Source of the DNA: JBGPTF01 sp041490445
GTDB taxonomy: Bacteria > Acidobacteriota > Terriglobia > Acidiferrales > UBA7541
DNA: 64,000 bases
Assembly: GCA_041490445.1 (NCBI GenBank)
Contig: JBGPTF010000001.1
Location: forward strand, 1-64,000
Reading direction: 5' to 3'
Each line of letters starts with the position of its first letter. Position 1 is the stretch's first letter. Below the pieces are notes generated by a model that saw only the letters and a list, made by a program, of their open reading frames with translations, searched no databases and was not told the DNA's origin. This document shows, piece by piece, positions 9,946-19,187 of this stretch. Made by a program: the position numbers and the translations under genes.

Positions 9946-11502
9946 ATGAAAAGGATTCTGTGGTTTTGTGCGGCAGTGATTCTCCTGGCTTTTGGGCCGG
10001 TGACGAGAGTGACGGCGCAAGCGCCGGAGAGCCAGCCGAAGCCGGCGGAGGCGAAGCCCGCGGCGGAAGCGGCCACGCCGAAGGAGGAATCTTCCGTCAC
10101 GGACCACACGATTCGCGTTGGCGGCCAGACGATTGCGTATAAGGCGACGGCGGGCACCATTCTGTTGAAAGACGACAAGGACGAGCCGACGGCGAGCCTG
10201 TTCTACATCGCCTACACGCGGAGTGATGCGAAGGACATGAGCCAGCGGCCGATCAGCTTTGTCTATAACGGCGGGCCCGGCTCCTCTTCCTGCTGGCTGC
10301 ATATGGGCGCGTTCGGCCCGCGGCGCGTGGTGACAGCCGACGCGGAATTCACGCGGCCGGCTCCCTACAGGCTGGCGGACAATGCAAACACGCTGCTGGA
10401 TCGGACCGACCTGGTGTTCATCGACCCCGTCGGCACCGGATTCAGCCATGCGGTGGGCAAGGCGAAGGACAAGGATTTCTGGGGCATCGATCAGGACGTC
10501 AAATCGCTCGCGCAGTTCATCACGACTTACGTGAATCGGAACAACCGCTGGAATTCACCAAAGTTTCTGATCGGCGAAAGCTACGGCACGTTCCGCTCGG
10601 CCGCGCTGGGAAACTATCTGGGACAACATGAAGGGATGGACCTGAACGGCATCGTGCTGATTTCGACGGTGCTCGACCTGGGCACGATTTCGTTCAATCC
10701 CGGCGAAGACCTGCCGTACATCCTCTATCTGCCGAGCTATGCCGCGACGGCATGGTATCACAAAGTGCTGAAGGACCGTCCGGCAGACCTGAATGCTTTC
10801 CTGACCGAAGCACGGAGCTTCGCTTCAGCCGATTATGCCGACGCCCTGATGAAAGGCTCGAAACTGGGCGCGGCAGAAAAGGCCGATGTGGCGAAAAAGC
10901 TTTCGCGGTTCACGGGCCTCGGCGAAGACTATCTTGTGAAGGCCGACCTGCGCGTCAATCTGTTTCAGTTCATGAAGGAACTGCAGCGGAGCAAGGGGCT
11001 GACCACGGGGCGCCTCGATGCCCGATTTTCGGGCCCGACGTACGACATGCTGGGCGAGTTCGCCGAATACGACCCCCAGTCTTCCGCCGTCACCGGCGCG
11101 TTCACGGCGGCGTTCAACAGCTACGTGCGTGAGGAGCTGAAGTTTGGCCAGGACAAAGCCTACAAGACGATCAACGAACAGGCCGGCGGACAATGGGACT
11201 GGAAGCATGGGGGATTCCAGAACTTCGGCTTTCCCGGCTCGCCCAACGTGGAAGGAGATCTGATTCAGGCCATGCTCACGAACCCGCATCTCAGGGTTGA
11301 AGTGGAGAATGGAATCTACGATCTCGCAACGCCTTTTTTCGGGGCGGAGTACACGATGGACCACCTGGGGCTTTCCGAAGAACTCCGCAGCCACATCAGC
11401 CTGAAGTATTACGACGCAGGGCACATGATGTACCTGCGTGAGGCAGACCTCGCAAAACTGAAGAACAACGTCGGCAGTTTTATTGAGGGCGCTTCGAAGT
11501 AG
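9946..11502 (+). CDS. Exported serine carboxypeptidase, family S10, 518 aa
   Basis: An alpha/beta-hydrolase carboxypeptidase. The ATG at 9946 follows GGAGCGCGAGG. A signal peptide (residues 1-24) is followed by an Ala/Pro/Glu-rich linker. The S10 signatures are all present: the substrate-binding NGGPGSSS motif, the nucleophile GESYGTFRS, and a C-terminal DAGHMMYL segment holding the catalytic His. It probably cleaves C-terminal residues of peptides in the periplasm. It lies 289 bases downstream of the M28 gene on the same strand, so the two could act on the same peptides. Confidence 0.93.
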   Translation: MKRILWFCAAVILLAFGPVTRVTAQAPESQPKPAEAKPAAEAATPKEESSVTDHTIRVGGQTIAYKATAGTILLKDDKDEPTASLFYIAYTRSDAKDMSQRPISFVYNGGPGSSSCWLHMGAFGPRRVVTADAEFTRPAPYRLADNANTLLDRTDLVFIDPVGTGFSHAVGKAKDKDFWGIDQDVKSLAQFITTYVNRNNRWNSPKFLIGESYGTFRSAALGNYLGQHEGMDLNGIVLISTVLDLGTISFNPGEDLPYILYLPSYAATAWYHKVLKDRPADLNAFLTEARSFASADYADALMKGSKLGAAEKADVAKKLSRFTGLGEDYLVKADLRVNLFQFMKELQRSKGLTTGRLDARFSGPTYDMLGEFAEYDPQSSAVTGAFTAAFNSYVREELKFGQDKAYKTINEQAGGQWDWKHGGFQNFGFPGSPNVEGDLIQAMLTNPHLRVEVENGIYDLATPFFGAEYTMDHLGLSEELRSHISLKYYDAGHMMYLREADLAKLKNNVGSFIEGASK

Positions 11503-11525
11503 TCGCTCTCCTCTTCGCGAATTCG

Positions 11526-13001
11526 GTGCGATCTAATCCGCATCTGTACGAGATCAACACGTGGGCTTGGCTGGAGCGGCTCACGCGGAGGCACGGGCGC
11601 CGGATCACGCTGGGCAACATCCCCGACGAAGAATGGGACGAGTTTCGCCGCCTGGGCTTCGATCTCATTTGGCTGATGGGCGTGTGGAAACGCAGCCCGG
11701 AATCGCAGCGCATCTTTCAAGCTGACGCCACGCAATTTCCCGAATTCGACAAAGCCCTGCCCGGATGGACCCCAAAGCAAATCGTCGGATCGCCTTACGC
11801 CGTCAGCGCCTATCGCCCCGACGCGCGGATTGGAACCTGGGCGCAGTTGGATGCCGTCCGTGAGAAACTCCATCCTCGCGGAATGGGATTGATTCTCGAC
11901 TTTGTACCGAACCACACGGCTGTTGACCACCCGTGGGTACGACAGCATCCCGAATTCTACATCCAGAGCACGCGGGATGACGCCAGGAACAATCCAGATG
12001 CGTTGTTCGAGGTAAGGACCGATCCAGGCGAGACCGTGACAATCGCCCGCGCGCGCGATCCCTACTTTCCTCCGTGGAAAGACATTGCGCAGCTGAATCT
12101 CTTCGAGCCCAGCGCACGTGCGGCCCTCCTCGAAACACTCCGGGAGATCGCCAAACACTGTGACGGTGTTCGCTGCGATATGGCAATGCTCGTGTTAAAC
12201 GAGATATTCGCAAGAACGTGGAGCGCATCTCTCGCGGGCCGCGAGGCGCCCGCCACTGAATTTTGGACTGACGCAGTTGCAGCTATTCCCGGGTTCCTGT
12301 GGCTCGCGGAAGTGTATTGGGGCCTGGAACAACGGCTGCAGGACCTGGGCTTTTCGTTCACCTACGACAAGGTGCTCTACGACAGGCTGCGGGAGGGCAA
12401 TCCGCCAGGAGTCCGCGCGCATTTGACCGCCGAACTCGCCCGTCAAAAGCGCATGGCGCGCTTCCTGGAAAATCATGATGAAGCGCGAAGCGCTGCGGTG
12501 TTCGGCGCGGATCACTTGTCGGCGCTGGCCACTTTGCTGGCCACGCTGCCAGGAATGCGCTTTTTCCAACAGGGGCAACTAGAGGGTAACAAGATTCACC
12601 TGCCGATCGCGCTCGCGGATGCGGCGGAGGAATCCCCCGATCCAGAAGTGGGCGCGCTTTACCGAAAACTCCTGCAACTCGCAAATGCAGATGTTTTTCA
12701 TGACGGCGAATGGAAACTGCTCGAGGTGTTTTCGGAAGATGACGCCACTGCGGAGAATCTGATCGCATATCGCTGGCAGTCGCCGGCCAGCTACAGGCTT
12801 GTCGTGACGAATCTGGGCCCCGGCGCTTCGCAGGGACGCGTACAACTGAACGGCGAACTGCTCTCGACAAACGATTGCGTGTTGAATGACGAGTTGAACG
12901 GCACCAGCTACTCGAGGACCGCCAACGAAATCGCCAGCCGCGGCCTCTATGTGAGGCTGGATGGATACCGCACGCACGTGTTTGAAGTAATCCCGCGCTG
13001 A
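11526..13001 (+). CDS. Alpha-amylase-family glycoside hydrolase (GH13), 491 aa
   Basis: A cytoplasmic GH13 (beta/alpha)8 enzyme with no signal peptide. The protein begins straight at strand beta-1 (HLYEINTWAWL), which supports the GTG at 11526 despite a weak ribosome site. The four conserved regions are present: DFVPNHTA (I), GVRCDMAML with the nucleophile Asp (II), LAEVYWG with the acid/base Glu (III), and LENHDE (IV). A short beta-sandwich follows (about 420-491). The exact substrate cannot be read from sequence. The gene is 23 bases after the S10 peptidase and 90 bases before the methyltransferase pair. Confidence 0.88.
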   Translation: MRSNPHLYEINTWAWLERLTRRHGRRITLGNIPDEEWDEFRRLGFDLIWLMGVWKRSPESQRIFQADATQFPEFDKALPGWTPKQIVGSPYAVSAYRPDARIGTWAQLDAVREKLHPRGMGLILDFVPNHTAVDHPWVRQHPEFYIQSTRDDARNNPDALFEVRTDPGETVTIARARDPYFPPWKDIAQLNLFEPSARAALLETLREIAKHCDGVRCDMAMLVLNEIFARTWSASLAGREAPATEFWTDAVAAIPGFLWLAEVYWGLEQRLQDLGFSFTYDKVLYDRLREGNPPGVRAHLTAELARQKRMARFLENHDEARSAAVFGADHLSALATLLATLPGMRFFQQGQLEGNKIHLPIALADAAEESPDPEVGALYRKLLQLANADVFHDGEWKLLEVFSEDDATAENLIAYRWQSPASYRLVVTNLGPGASQGRVQLNGELLSTNDCVLNDELNGTSYSRTANEIASRGLYVRLDGYRTHVFEVIPR

Positions 13002-13091
13002 GCAGCCCCCGAAGGACACGAACGACCTTTTGCTGCGCGGCTGCTCTCATCGCCCTGAAACTCATTGAATTCGAGGATGGGCTTCACTATC

Positions 13092-14060
13092 ATGCAGCCC
13101 TTCCTCATGTATGAATGTATTCGAACGAAGTGGAAGGCTGGGCAGCCGGTCTTGCTGGACGGTGGCATTGGCACGGAGTTGGTGCGACGCGGCGTGCGCT
13201 GGCGCAAGCATGGTCTGTTGACCGATCAGGCGGCCGTCTCCAAACTTCTCGCCGATTATCTCGCCGCTGGCGCCCATGTTGTGCGCACCGACACCTTTCA
13301 GCTCAATCCGCGGATCTATCTAAACGTATTCCGCAACCGCGCACACATGGGGCACATTGGCGCGCCGGGCCTCGCGGAATTGACGCCAAAGCTGCTGCAA
13401 ACAAGCGTGCAACTGGCGCACGAGGCTCGCGCACGATCCGGCCGGGAGAAGGACGTTGCCATTGCGGGAGTGATGTCGCCGCTCGAGCACTGCTTTCGTC
13501 CGGACCTCGCGCCCGCCGCAGATTCGGCGCGCCGCGAGCACGAGGAACAAGCGCGTATCTTTGCGGACGAAAAGGCCGATTTTCTCTTGCTCGAGAGCAT
13601 GAACACGATCGCTGAAGCAAAAGCAGCGCTCGGCGCTGGTCGCGCCACCGGCCTGCCGGTCTGGGTGAGCTTCGTCCTTGGGCCAGAAGGAGAACTTCTG
13701 AGCCGCGAGCCGCTTGAGGAAGCGGTGAAGGAAATGGAACAGGGCGGCGCGGGTGCCGTCCTCGTCAACTGCGCGCCGCCGGAAGACATCACCCGCGCCC
13801 TCGCTCGAATGCAGAAGTTCTGCAAGGTTCCTTACGGCGGCTTCGCGCACATCGGACGCTTCTCGCCGCCAAGCTGGAAGTTTGAGTTTTTCCCGCAATT
13901 CACCGAGACGGAAATGTGGCCGGCCAAACGATACGCCGACGAGGTGCGCCGCTGGCGCGAGGCAGGCGCTTCGATCGTAGGTGGCTGCTGCGGCACCGGG
14001 CCTGAGCACATTCACGAGCTATCGCATGAGTTGTTCGACCACAACGGGAGAGGCGCCTGA
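13092..14060 (+). CDS. Homocysteine S-methyltransferase family protein (copy 1), about 322 aa
   Basis: A zinc-dependent methyltransferase of the MmuM/BHMT barrel family, which moves a methyl group from a sulfonium or betaine donor to homocysteine. Visible features are the N-terminal LLDGGIGTELVRRG, the ligand cysteine in VNCAPPED and the C-terminal pair GGCCGTGP. The start is uncertain: in-frame starts exist at 13065, 13077, 13092 and 13107, and I chose 13092 by alignment with the neighbouring paralogue. The stop is one base before the ATG of that paralogue, so the two are translationally linked. Confidence 0.88.
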   Translation: MQPFLMYECIRTKWKAGQPVLLDGGIGTELVRRGVRWRKHGLLTDQAAVSKLLADYLAAGAHVVRTDTFQLNPRIYLNVFRNRAHMGHIGAPGLAELTPKLLQTSVQLAHEARARSGREKDVAIAGVMSPLEHCFRPDLAPAADSARREHEEQARIFADEKADFLLLESMNTIAEAKAALGAGRATGLPVWVSFVLGPEGELLSREPLEEAVKEMEQGGAGAVLVNCAPPEDITRALARMQKFCKVPYGGFAHIGRFSPPSWKFEFFPQFTETEMWPAKRYADEVRRWREAGASIVGGCCGTGPEHIHELSHELFDHNGRGA

Positions 14061-14061
14061 A

Positions 14062-14970
14062 ATGAGCTACGCGCCCATCCACGACATGCTCGGCCGCCGC
14101 GAGACGGTGATCCTCGATGGCGCGATCGGCACCGAGATTCTTCGCCGCAACGTCACCTGGGCCGACCACCAACTCCTCAACAAGCCCGACTTCGTCCGCG
14201 GCATCCATGAAGACTACCTTCGCGCGGGCGCGAACATCCTCAGCACGAACAGCTTCCAGCTTTGCCGCCGCGCCCTCTACAACCATTTCCGCGACGACGC
14301 GCACCGCCATCACATCGGCGCAGCGGATCTTGACGATCGCGCCGGCAATCTGCTGGCCGCTTCGGTGCATTTGGCGCTGGGAGCCCGCGAGCGCGTGAAG
14401 ACAAAACAGCCGGTCGCGGTGGCGGCTGCGGTGACGACGCTCGAATGGTGCTTTCGGCCCGATCTGGCGCCCACGGTGGAACCGGCTCGCGCGGAATACC
14501 AGGAAATCTTCCAGACGGTGAAAGAAGCCGGCGCCGACCTCGTCCTGCTCGAAACCGTAAACGGTATCGCCGAGGCGCGCGTGGCCGGTGAAGTGGCGAA
14601 GGCGATCCAATTGCCACTTTGGGTTTCGTTCGTCTGCGATGAACGCGGCAAGCTCTTCACCGGCGAGACGATGGCTGCGGCGGCCGCAGCTCTGGAGCCG
14701 CTCGGCGTAGACGCCATCCTGCTCAACTGTGCACCGCCGGACGACATTTCGGCGGGGATGAAAGAGCTCGCCGCTTCCGCCCGTGTGCCCATCGGCGCGT
14801 ACGCGCATATCGGCCGATTCGATCCGCCCGAGTGGCTGTTCACAGACGAATACCCGCCCGCGAGATACCGTGACGTCGCTGCGCAGTGGAAGCAGACGGG
14901 CGCGTGCATCCTGGGCGGCTGCTGCGGGACGACGCCGGATCACATCGCTGCACTGGATTCACTTCGCTAG
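14062..14970 (+). CDS. Homocysteine S-methyltransferase family protein (copy 2), 302 aa
   Basis: A paralogue of the preceding gene with the same barrel motifs: ILDGAIGTEILRRNVTW, LNCAPPDD (zinc Cys) and GGCCGTTPDH (zinc Cys pair). The ATG at 14062 lies one base after the upstream stop and shares its ribosome site (GGGAGAGG). An amino-acid permease starts 8 bases downstream. The pairing resembles the E. coli mmuP-mmuM arrangement for S-methylmethionine, but the methyl donor here is an inference. Two diverged copies side by side suggest different donors or a heteromer. Confidence 0.88.
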   Translation: MSYAPIHDMLGRRETVILDGAIGTEILRRNVTWADHQLLNKPDFVRGIHEDYLRAGANILSTNSFQLCRRALYNHFRDDAHRHHIGAADLDDRAGNLLAASVHLALGARERVKTKQPVAVAAAVTTLEWCFRPDLAPTVEPARAEYQEIFQTVKEAGADLVLLETVNGIAEARVAGEVAKAIQLPLWVSFVCDERGKLFTGETMAAAAAALEPLGVDAILLNCAPPDDISAGMKELAASARVPIGAYAHIGRFDPPEWLFTDEYPPARYRDVAAQWKQTGACILGGCCGTTPDHIAALDSLR

Positions 14971-14978
14971 AAAAGTTC

Positions 14979-16334
14979 ATGCCCATTGCCAGCGATCCCG
15001 GCCACCCTGCAAGTTCGCCGGACCGCACCGCGCTTCGCCAGGCCAGCTTCCTTCCGCTGCTTGCAGTTTTCTACAGCTTCACCGCCGGCGGCCCCTTCGG
15101 TTATGAAGAGATTTTCTCGACGTCCGGCCCCGGCATGGCGATGTTGTTCCTCGGGCTCGTGCCATTCTTCTGGAGCATCCCGATTTCGCTCGCGGCCTCG
15201 GAAATGAACAGTATTCTTCCGGTCCAAGGCGGCTTCTACCGTTGGACGCGCGCCGCTTTCGGCGACTTCTGGGGCTTCCTGAGCGGCTGGTGGAATTGGA
15301 CCGGCACGTTTCTGCTGAACTCCGTGTTCGGCGTGCTCCTGATGGTCTACCTGGGAGAGTACTTCCCTGTTCTTCACTCGCGGTTGTGGCAATGGTTTGG
15401 AGCCACGATCGTGCTTTGCCTGTTCGCTTGGGTCAACGTGCGCGGGATTCAAGTCGCGGGCTGGGTGGCGGTCGCCATGCAAGTGGCCATCCTCGTCCCG
15501 GTGGTGTGGCTCTGTATCGCCGGTTTGTTCCAATGGCATCACAATCCGCTTGTGCCGTTTGTACCCCCGGGGAAACCTTTGCTCGGGGTGTTCGGAGCGG
15601 GACTGGCGCTGGCGATGTGGGATTACGCCGGTTACGAGCAGCTCTCGAGCGTCAGCGAGGAAATGAAGGACCCGCAGAAAACCTTTGTGCGCGTGCTGGC
15701 GTGGAATACTCCGATGAACATTCTGACCTACACTGTGCCGGCAACGATTGCGCTCGCCGTGCTGGGAAATTGGGGTTCCTGGAAGACGGGCTACATCGTG
15801 ACGGCCGCCGGAGCAGTGGGAGGCCGCGGGCTGTTCTGGGCGATGATGGCCGCTTCGATACTCGGCACCGCCTCTCTCTCGAACAGCACAATCCTCTATA
15901 CCACGCGCATCCCCGCAGCCATGGCCGAAGACGGCTACCTGCCGCGGTGGCTCGCGGTGCTGCATCCCCGGTATCGCACGCCGGCGCGCGCGATCGCGAT
16001 TTCCACGGTAATTTACTGCGCGCTCGCGAGCTGGCGCGTGGTGGATCTCGTCAACGTGTACATCTGGACGCGCATCGCCACTTCCATGCTCACACTGCTC
16101 TCCGCCTGGCAGTTGCGCCGAAAGATGCCGCATGCGCCAAGGCGCTTCCGGATTCCGGGCGGAACTCTCGGACTCGCGTACGTCGTTCTGTTTCCCGCGC
16201 TGCTGTGTGCTGTGAAAATCTGGAACAGTGAGGACTATGTGTTTCGCTGGGCGCCGTGGCTTCTGGCGTTAGGGCCAGCCGCCTACGTCGTATTGCGCTG
16301 GGGATTTGGATTGAAGCCGCAAAAAGAAGCGTAG
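14979..16334 (+). CDS. APC-superfamily amino-acid permease, 451 aa
   Basis: A polytopic inner-membrane transporter with about 12 hydrophobic segments. The APC start motif is present (SFTAGGPFGYEEIFSTSGP), as is the later WDYAGYEQLSSVSEEMKDP, typical of TM6-7 and the following loop in amino-acid/polyamine antiporters. It is 8 bases behind the second homocysteine methyltransferase, so it is probably co-transcribed with it and supplies a methyl donor or a related amino acid. The gene converges on the P5C dehydrogenase. Confidence 0.9.
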   Translation: MPIASDPGHPASSPDRTALRQASFLPLLAVFYSFTAGGPFGYEEIFSTSGPGMAMLFLGLVPFFWSIPISLAASEMNSILPVQGGFYRWTRAAFGDFWGFLSGWWNWTGTFLLNSVFGVLLMVYLGEYFPVLHSRLWQWFGATIVLCLFAWVNVRGIQVAGWVAVAMQVAILVPVVWLCIAGLFQWHHNPLVPFVPPGKPLLGVFGAGLALAMWDYAGYEQLSSVSEEMKDPQKTFVRVLAWNTPMNILTYTVPATIALAVLGNWGSWKTGYIVTAAGAVGGRGLFWAMMAASILGTASLSNSTILYTTRIPAAMAEDGYLPRWLAVLHPRYRTPARAIAISTVIYCALASWRVVDLVNVYIWTRIATSMLTLLSAWQLRRKMPHAPRRFRIPGGTLGLAYVVLFPALLCAVKIWNSEDYVFRWAPWLLALGPAAYVVLRWGFGLKPQKEA

Positions 16335-16413
16335 CGACGAGACGTTGGTGAAACATGCCCTCCGGGTCGGCGAGCCGGCCCAGAGGATGAAATGGCGCGA
16401 AGGCAAATTCTGG

Positions 16414-17994
16414 CTAGCTTGTCGAGATCTTTTCCGCGATGGACTTCGCCTGCAGGAACAGCAGCAGATAATCCTGTCCGCCCGCCTTTGAATCCGTCCC
16501 CGACATGTTGAACCCGCCGAATGGATGCGCGCCGACAAGCGCGCCGGTGCACTTCCGGTTGAAATAGAGATTGCCGACGTGGAACTGCTCGGCGGCCTTC
16601 TCGATTTTCTTCGGGTTCTTCGTGTACACGGCCCCCGTGAGGCCAAACTCGGTGTCGTTCGCGATTTCGAGCGCGTTGTCGAAATCCTTCGCCGGAATGA
16701 CGGCAAGAACCGGGCCGAAGATTTCTTCCTGGGCGATCCGCGCTTTTGGGCTGACGTCGGCGATCACCGTGGGCTTGATAAAGTAGCCATCGTTACCCGC
16801 CGCTTCCCCGCCGATCACCAGGCGCCCTTCCTTCTTGCCTACTTCGATGTAGTCGAGAATGGATTTCATGGAAGCCTTGTTGATGACCGGCCCCATGTAG
16901 TTCTGCGGATCCTCGGCAGGCCCGACCTTTATCTTGGCGACGCGTTCCTTCAGTTTGGCCAGGAAGGAATTGTAAATCTTCTCGGTGACGATCGCGCGTG
17001 AACACGCCGAGCACTTCTGTCCCTGATAGCCGAACGCGGAGGCGGCCACGCCGTCCACCGCGGCGTCGAGATCGGCTTCGTCATCCACGATGATAGCGTC
17101 CTTGCCGCCCATTTCGAGGACAGTGCGCTTGATCCAGATCTGTCCCGGCGCCGCCTTCGAGGCCTGCTCGCTGATGCGGAGGCCGACTTCCTTCGAGCCG
17201 GTGAACGCGATGTAGCGCGTCTTGGGGTGCGTGACGATCGCGTCTCCCACGCTGCTCCCCGGACCGCTGACGAAATTGACCACGTCTTTGGGCACGCCCG
17301 CTTCGTAGAGAAGCTCGACGAACTTTACGGCAATCGTCGGCGAATCACCCGAAGGTTTCAGCACGACGGTATTTCCGGTAACGACCGAAGCCACCGTCAT
17401 GCCGGCCATAATGGCGGCAGGGAAATTCCAGGGCGGGATAACGGCGCCCACGCCGAGCGGAATATAGAGAAGATAATTCTTCTCGCCCTTGGCGGGAGTC
17501 ACCGGCTGAGGCCCGGCCAGGCGCAGCATTTCGCGGCCGTAGAATTCGCAGAAATCGATTGTCTCGGCGATGTCGGCGTCGGCTTCCGGCCAGGTCTTGC
17601 CGACTTCGTAGCACGCCCATGCCGAGAACTCGAATTTCCGCTTGCGGAGAAGGTCGGCGGCGCGGAAGAGGCATTCCGCGCGCTCTTCGGCCGGGACGCG
17701 CTTCCAGCGCTGGAACGCTTTGTTCGCCACCTCAACGGCGCGGTTCCCGAGCTCGACGGTGCCCTTCTGGAAAATGCCCACGACCTGGTCGGGATGAGAG
17801 GGATTCGTCGAGCGCAGCTTCTCCGAGGCCGTGATCCTTTCGCCGGCGATATAAATGGGATACTCGCGGCCCAGTTCGCCCGAAACCTTCTTCAAAGCCT
17901 CTTCCATCGCCTTGTGATTTTCGGGCCTTGCGAAATCCGTAAGAGGCTCGTTCTTGAATTCGCCGCGCCGGACCTTTGTCTCTGCCGTCACCAT
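16414..17994 (-). CDS. rocA: L-glutamate gamma-semialdehyde (1-pyrroline-5-carboxylate) dehydrogenase, 526 aa
   Basis: An NAD-dependent aldehyde dehydrogenase for the second step of proline catabolism (P5C to glutamate). The ATG at 17994 follows GGGAGGGAATCAGC; 35 codons of upstream frame are non-native. The motifs are PPWNFPAAIMAG (cofactor loop), AFTGSKEVG, LEMGGKDAI (catalytic Glu) and GQKCSACSRAIV (catalytic Cys). The N-terminal ~100-residue extension (FKNEPLTDFARPEN) is typical of the stand-alone P5CDH type rather than other ALDHs. No proline dehydrogenase is adjacent. Confidence 0.92.
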   Translation of the reverse strand: MVTAETKVRRGEFKNEPLTDFARPENHKAMEEALKKVSGELGREYPIYIAGERITASEKLRSTNPSHPDQVVGIFQKGTVELGNRAVEVANKAFQRWKRVPAEERAECLFRAADLLRKRKFEFSAWACYEVGKTWPEADADIAETIDFCEFYGREMLRLAGPQPVTPAKGEKNYLLYIPLGVGAVIPPWNFPAAIMAGMTVASVVTGNTVVLKPSGDSPTIAVKFVELLYEAGVPKDVVNFVSGPGSSVGDAIVTHPKTRYIAFTGSKEVGLRISEQASKAAPGQIWIKRTVLEMGGKDAIIVDDEADLDAAVDGVAASAFGYQGQKCSACSRAIVTEKIYNSFLAKLKERVAKIKVGPAEDPQNYMGPVINKASMKSILDYIEVGKKEGRLVIGGEAAGNDGYFIKPTVIADVSPKARIAQEEIFGPVLAVIPAKDFDNALEIANDTEFGLTGAVYTKNPKKIEKAAEQFHVGNLYFNRKCTGALVGAHPFGGFNMSGTDSKAGGQDYLLLFLQAKSIAEKISTS

Positions 17995-18174
17995 GCTGAT
18001 TCCCTCCCACGAATTCTCAAATTGCCATTCTACTGTGCGCCACCGAAGCCAGCAAGGAGCGGTTCGCTTTCTGGTGTTGCGCTTCGGGGCAGGCCGCACG
18101 ATTGTCTTCGGCGTGATGGTTCCGCCTCGCTCCCCGCGACGCCGCTTCCTTCGGCCGACGAGGCCGGCCTCAGG

Positions 18175-19077
18175 TTAGGCGGGCGCATGGAATCGAAGAC
18201 CCCCTTTAATTTGCGAATAGGAGTTTTTAAGTGCTGCGTTTTCAGCAATATGACTCTCCGGGACTTCGATTTTATGACTTGCGATTAGACTCGCAAACCC
18301 GTTTCTTTTCAATTGCTTAACTAAATTTCGCCTACGGCGCCGCGCGTTGGTGATGAGTTGGCGCGCGAAAATGATTTGCTGCGCGAGCTTTTTCTGAGTC
18401 CGCGCTGTTCCGTTCGATTTGTGCCTCGTTCTTGCGGGAGAACGAGTGAAATTGGTGACAGAGAGGCCCTTGAGGTCTGATGTCATCAGCCATTCAGGGC
18501 TAGTGACATTTGCCGGGAGAGTTCTAAGTTGTCCAGCTTTTTGGCTCCGACGGCGGGGGCGGCGAGTCGAGGTTCTTTTGACAGTGTTGGTGACGATGAC
18601 GCGCTTGGGAGGTTCGATCCACTCGCCGCCGGACGTGATCCGCGTGAACGCGCGCAGGGCTTGCAGGACGGAGTTGGCGGTGGGCTTGACCATCTCCGCA
18701 AACTCGAGAAGCTGGCCAGAGACGCAGCGAACGTTGAGGCGGCGACGCTCGAAGAGCCCCAGGGCGTGCGCGTGGCGATAGATGGCAGAGGGGTCCTTGA
18801 GGCCGAAGGCCTCGGAGATTTCGAACGGGCTGCTCCAGCGGAGGAATTCCTGTTCGATCAGGTCGCGTTCCGGATGATGGCAGACGGTGCAGCGACGCTT
18901 GTGGCGGCCCGCCGCCCGAAGGCCTCCGGCGTCCAGAGCAGGACTTTGGAGGCGTCGGACGCTCTGGGCCGCAGGGCGGCCGAGGCTGGCTGCTTTCTTT
19001 CGAGAAGGTCGAACGGGGCGGGCGGTTCGTGTGTTGGTTTCATGGGGTAAGGTAGCGTGTCCAGGGACGAATTGCAA
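18175..19077 (-). CDS. Zn/HTH-like protein with CxxC-HHPE motif, about 300 aa
   Basis: The core is HKRRCTVCHHPERDLIEQEF followed by a helical part (LRWSSPFEISEAFGLKDPSA, then IYRHAHALGLFERRR). The first part looks like a short zinc-binding motif, the second like a helix-turn-helix. The C-terminal half is very basic (TRRPRRRSQK, NARRRRRN), which suggests nucleic-acid binding. The start is unsettled: the frame is open to 19320, the only reasonable in-frame start near the conserved part is a TTG at 19077, and an ATG at 19043 lies in another frame that also looks coding until 18858. A frameshift is possible. The 5' region coincides with the dispersed repeat at 19011-19323. Confidence 0.55.
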   Translation of the reverse strand: MQFVPGHATLPHETNTRTARPVRPSRKKAASLGRPAAQSVRRLQSPALDAGGLRAAGRHKRRCTVCHHPERDLIEQEFLRWSSPFEISEAFGLKDPSAIYRHAHALGLFERRRLNVRCVSGQLLEFAEMVKPTANSVLQALRAFTRITSGGEWIEPPKRVIVTNTVKRTSTRRPRRRSQKAGQLRTLPANVTSPEWLMTSDLKGLSVTNFTRSPARTRHKSNGTARTQKKLAQQIIFARQLITNARRRRRNLVKQLKRNGFASLIASHKIEVPESHIAENAALKNSYSQIKGGLRFHAPA

Positions 19078-19113
19078 ATCGGAGTGGCTGTGGACATGGG
19101 GGGGCCGAAGAGC

Positions 19114-19135
19114 AGTTGAGAGTTGAAAAGTTGAA
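19114..19135 (+). repeat. Heptamer tandem repeat (AGTTGAA), 3 units
   Basis: Units AGTTGAG, AGTTGAA and AGTTGAA with one extra A between the last two. The other copy of the element has six units at the same place (62095-62136), so the tract varies in length between copies. Confidence 0.7.
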
Positions 19136-19187
19136 AGGCAGGAGAGATAAAATGTCAGGGCGGGGAAGGGAGAACCACGCGCGAGGT

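Noticed and set aside
17227..18288. 353-codon plus-strand frame opposite the P5C dehydrogenase
   Set aside because: Shadow frame rich in Arg/His/Asp; the opposite strand encodes a full aldehyde dehydrogenase.
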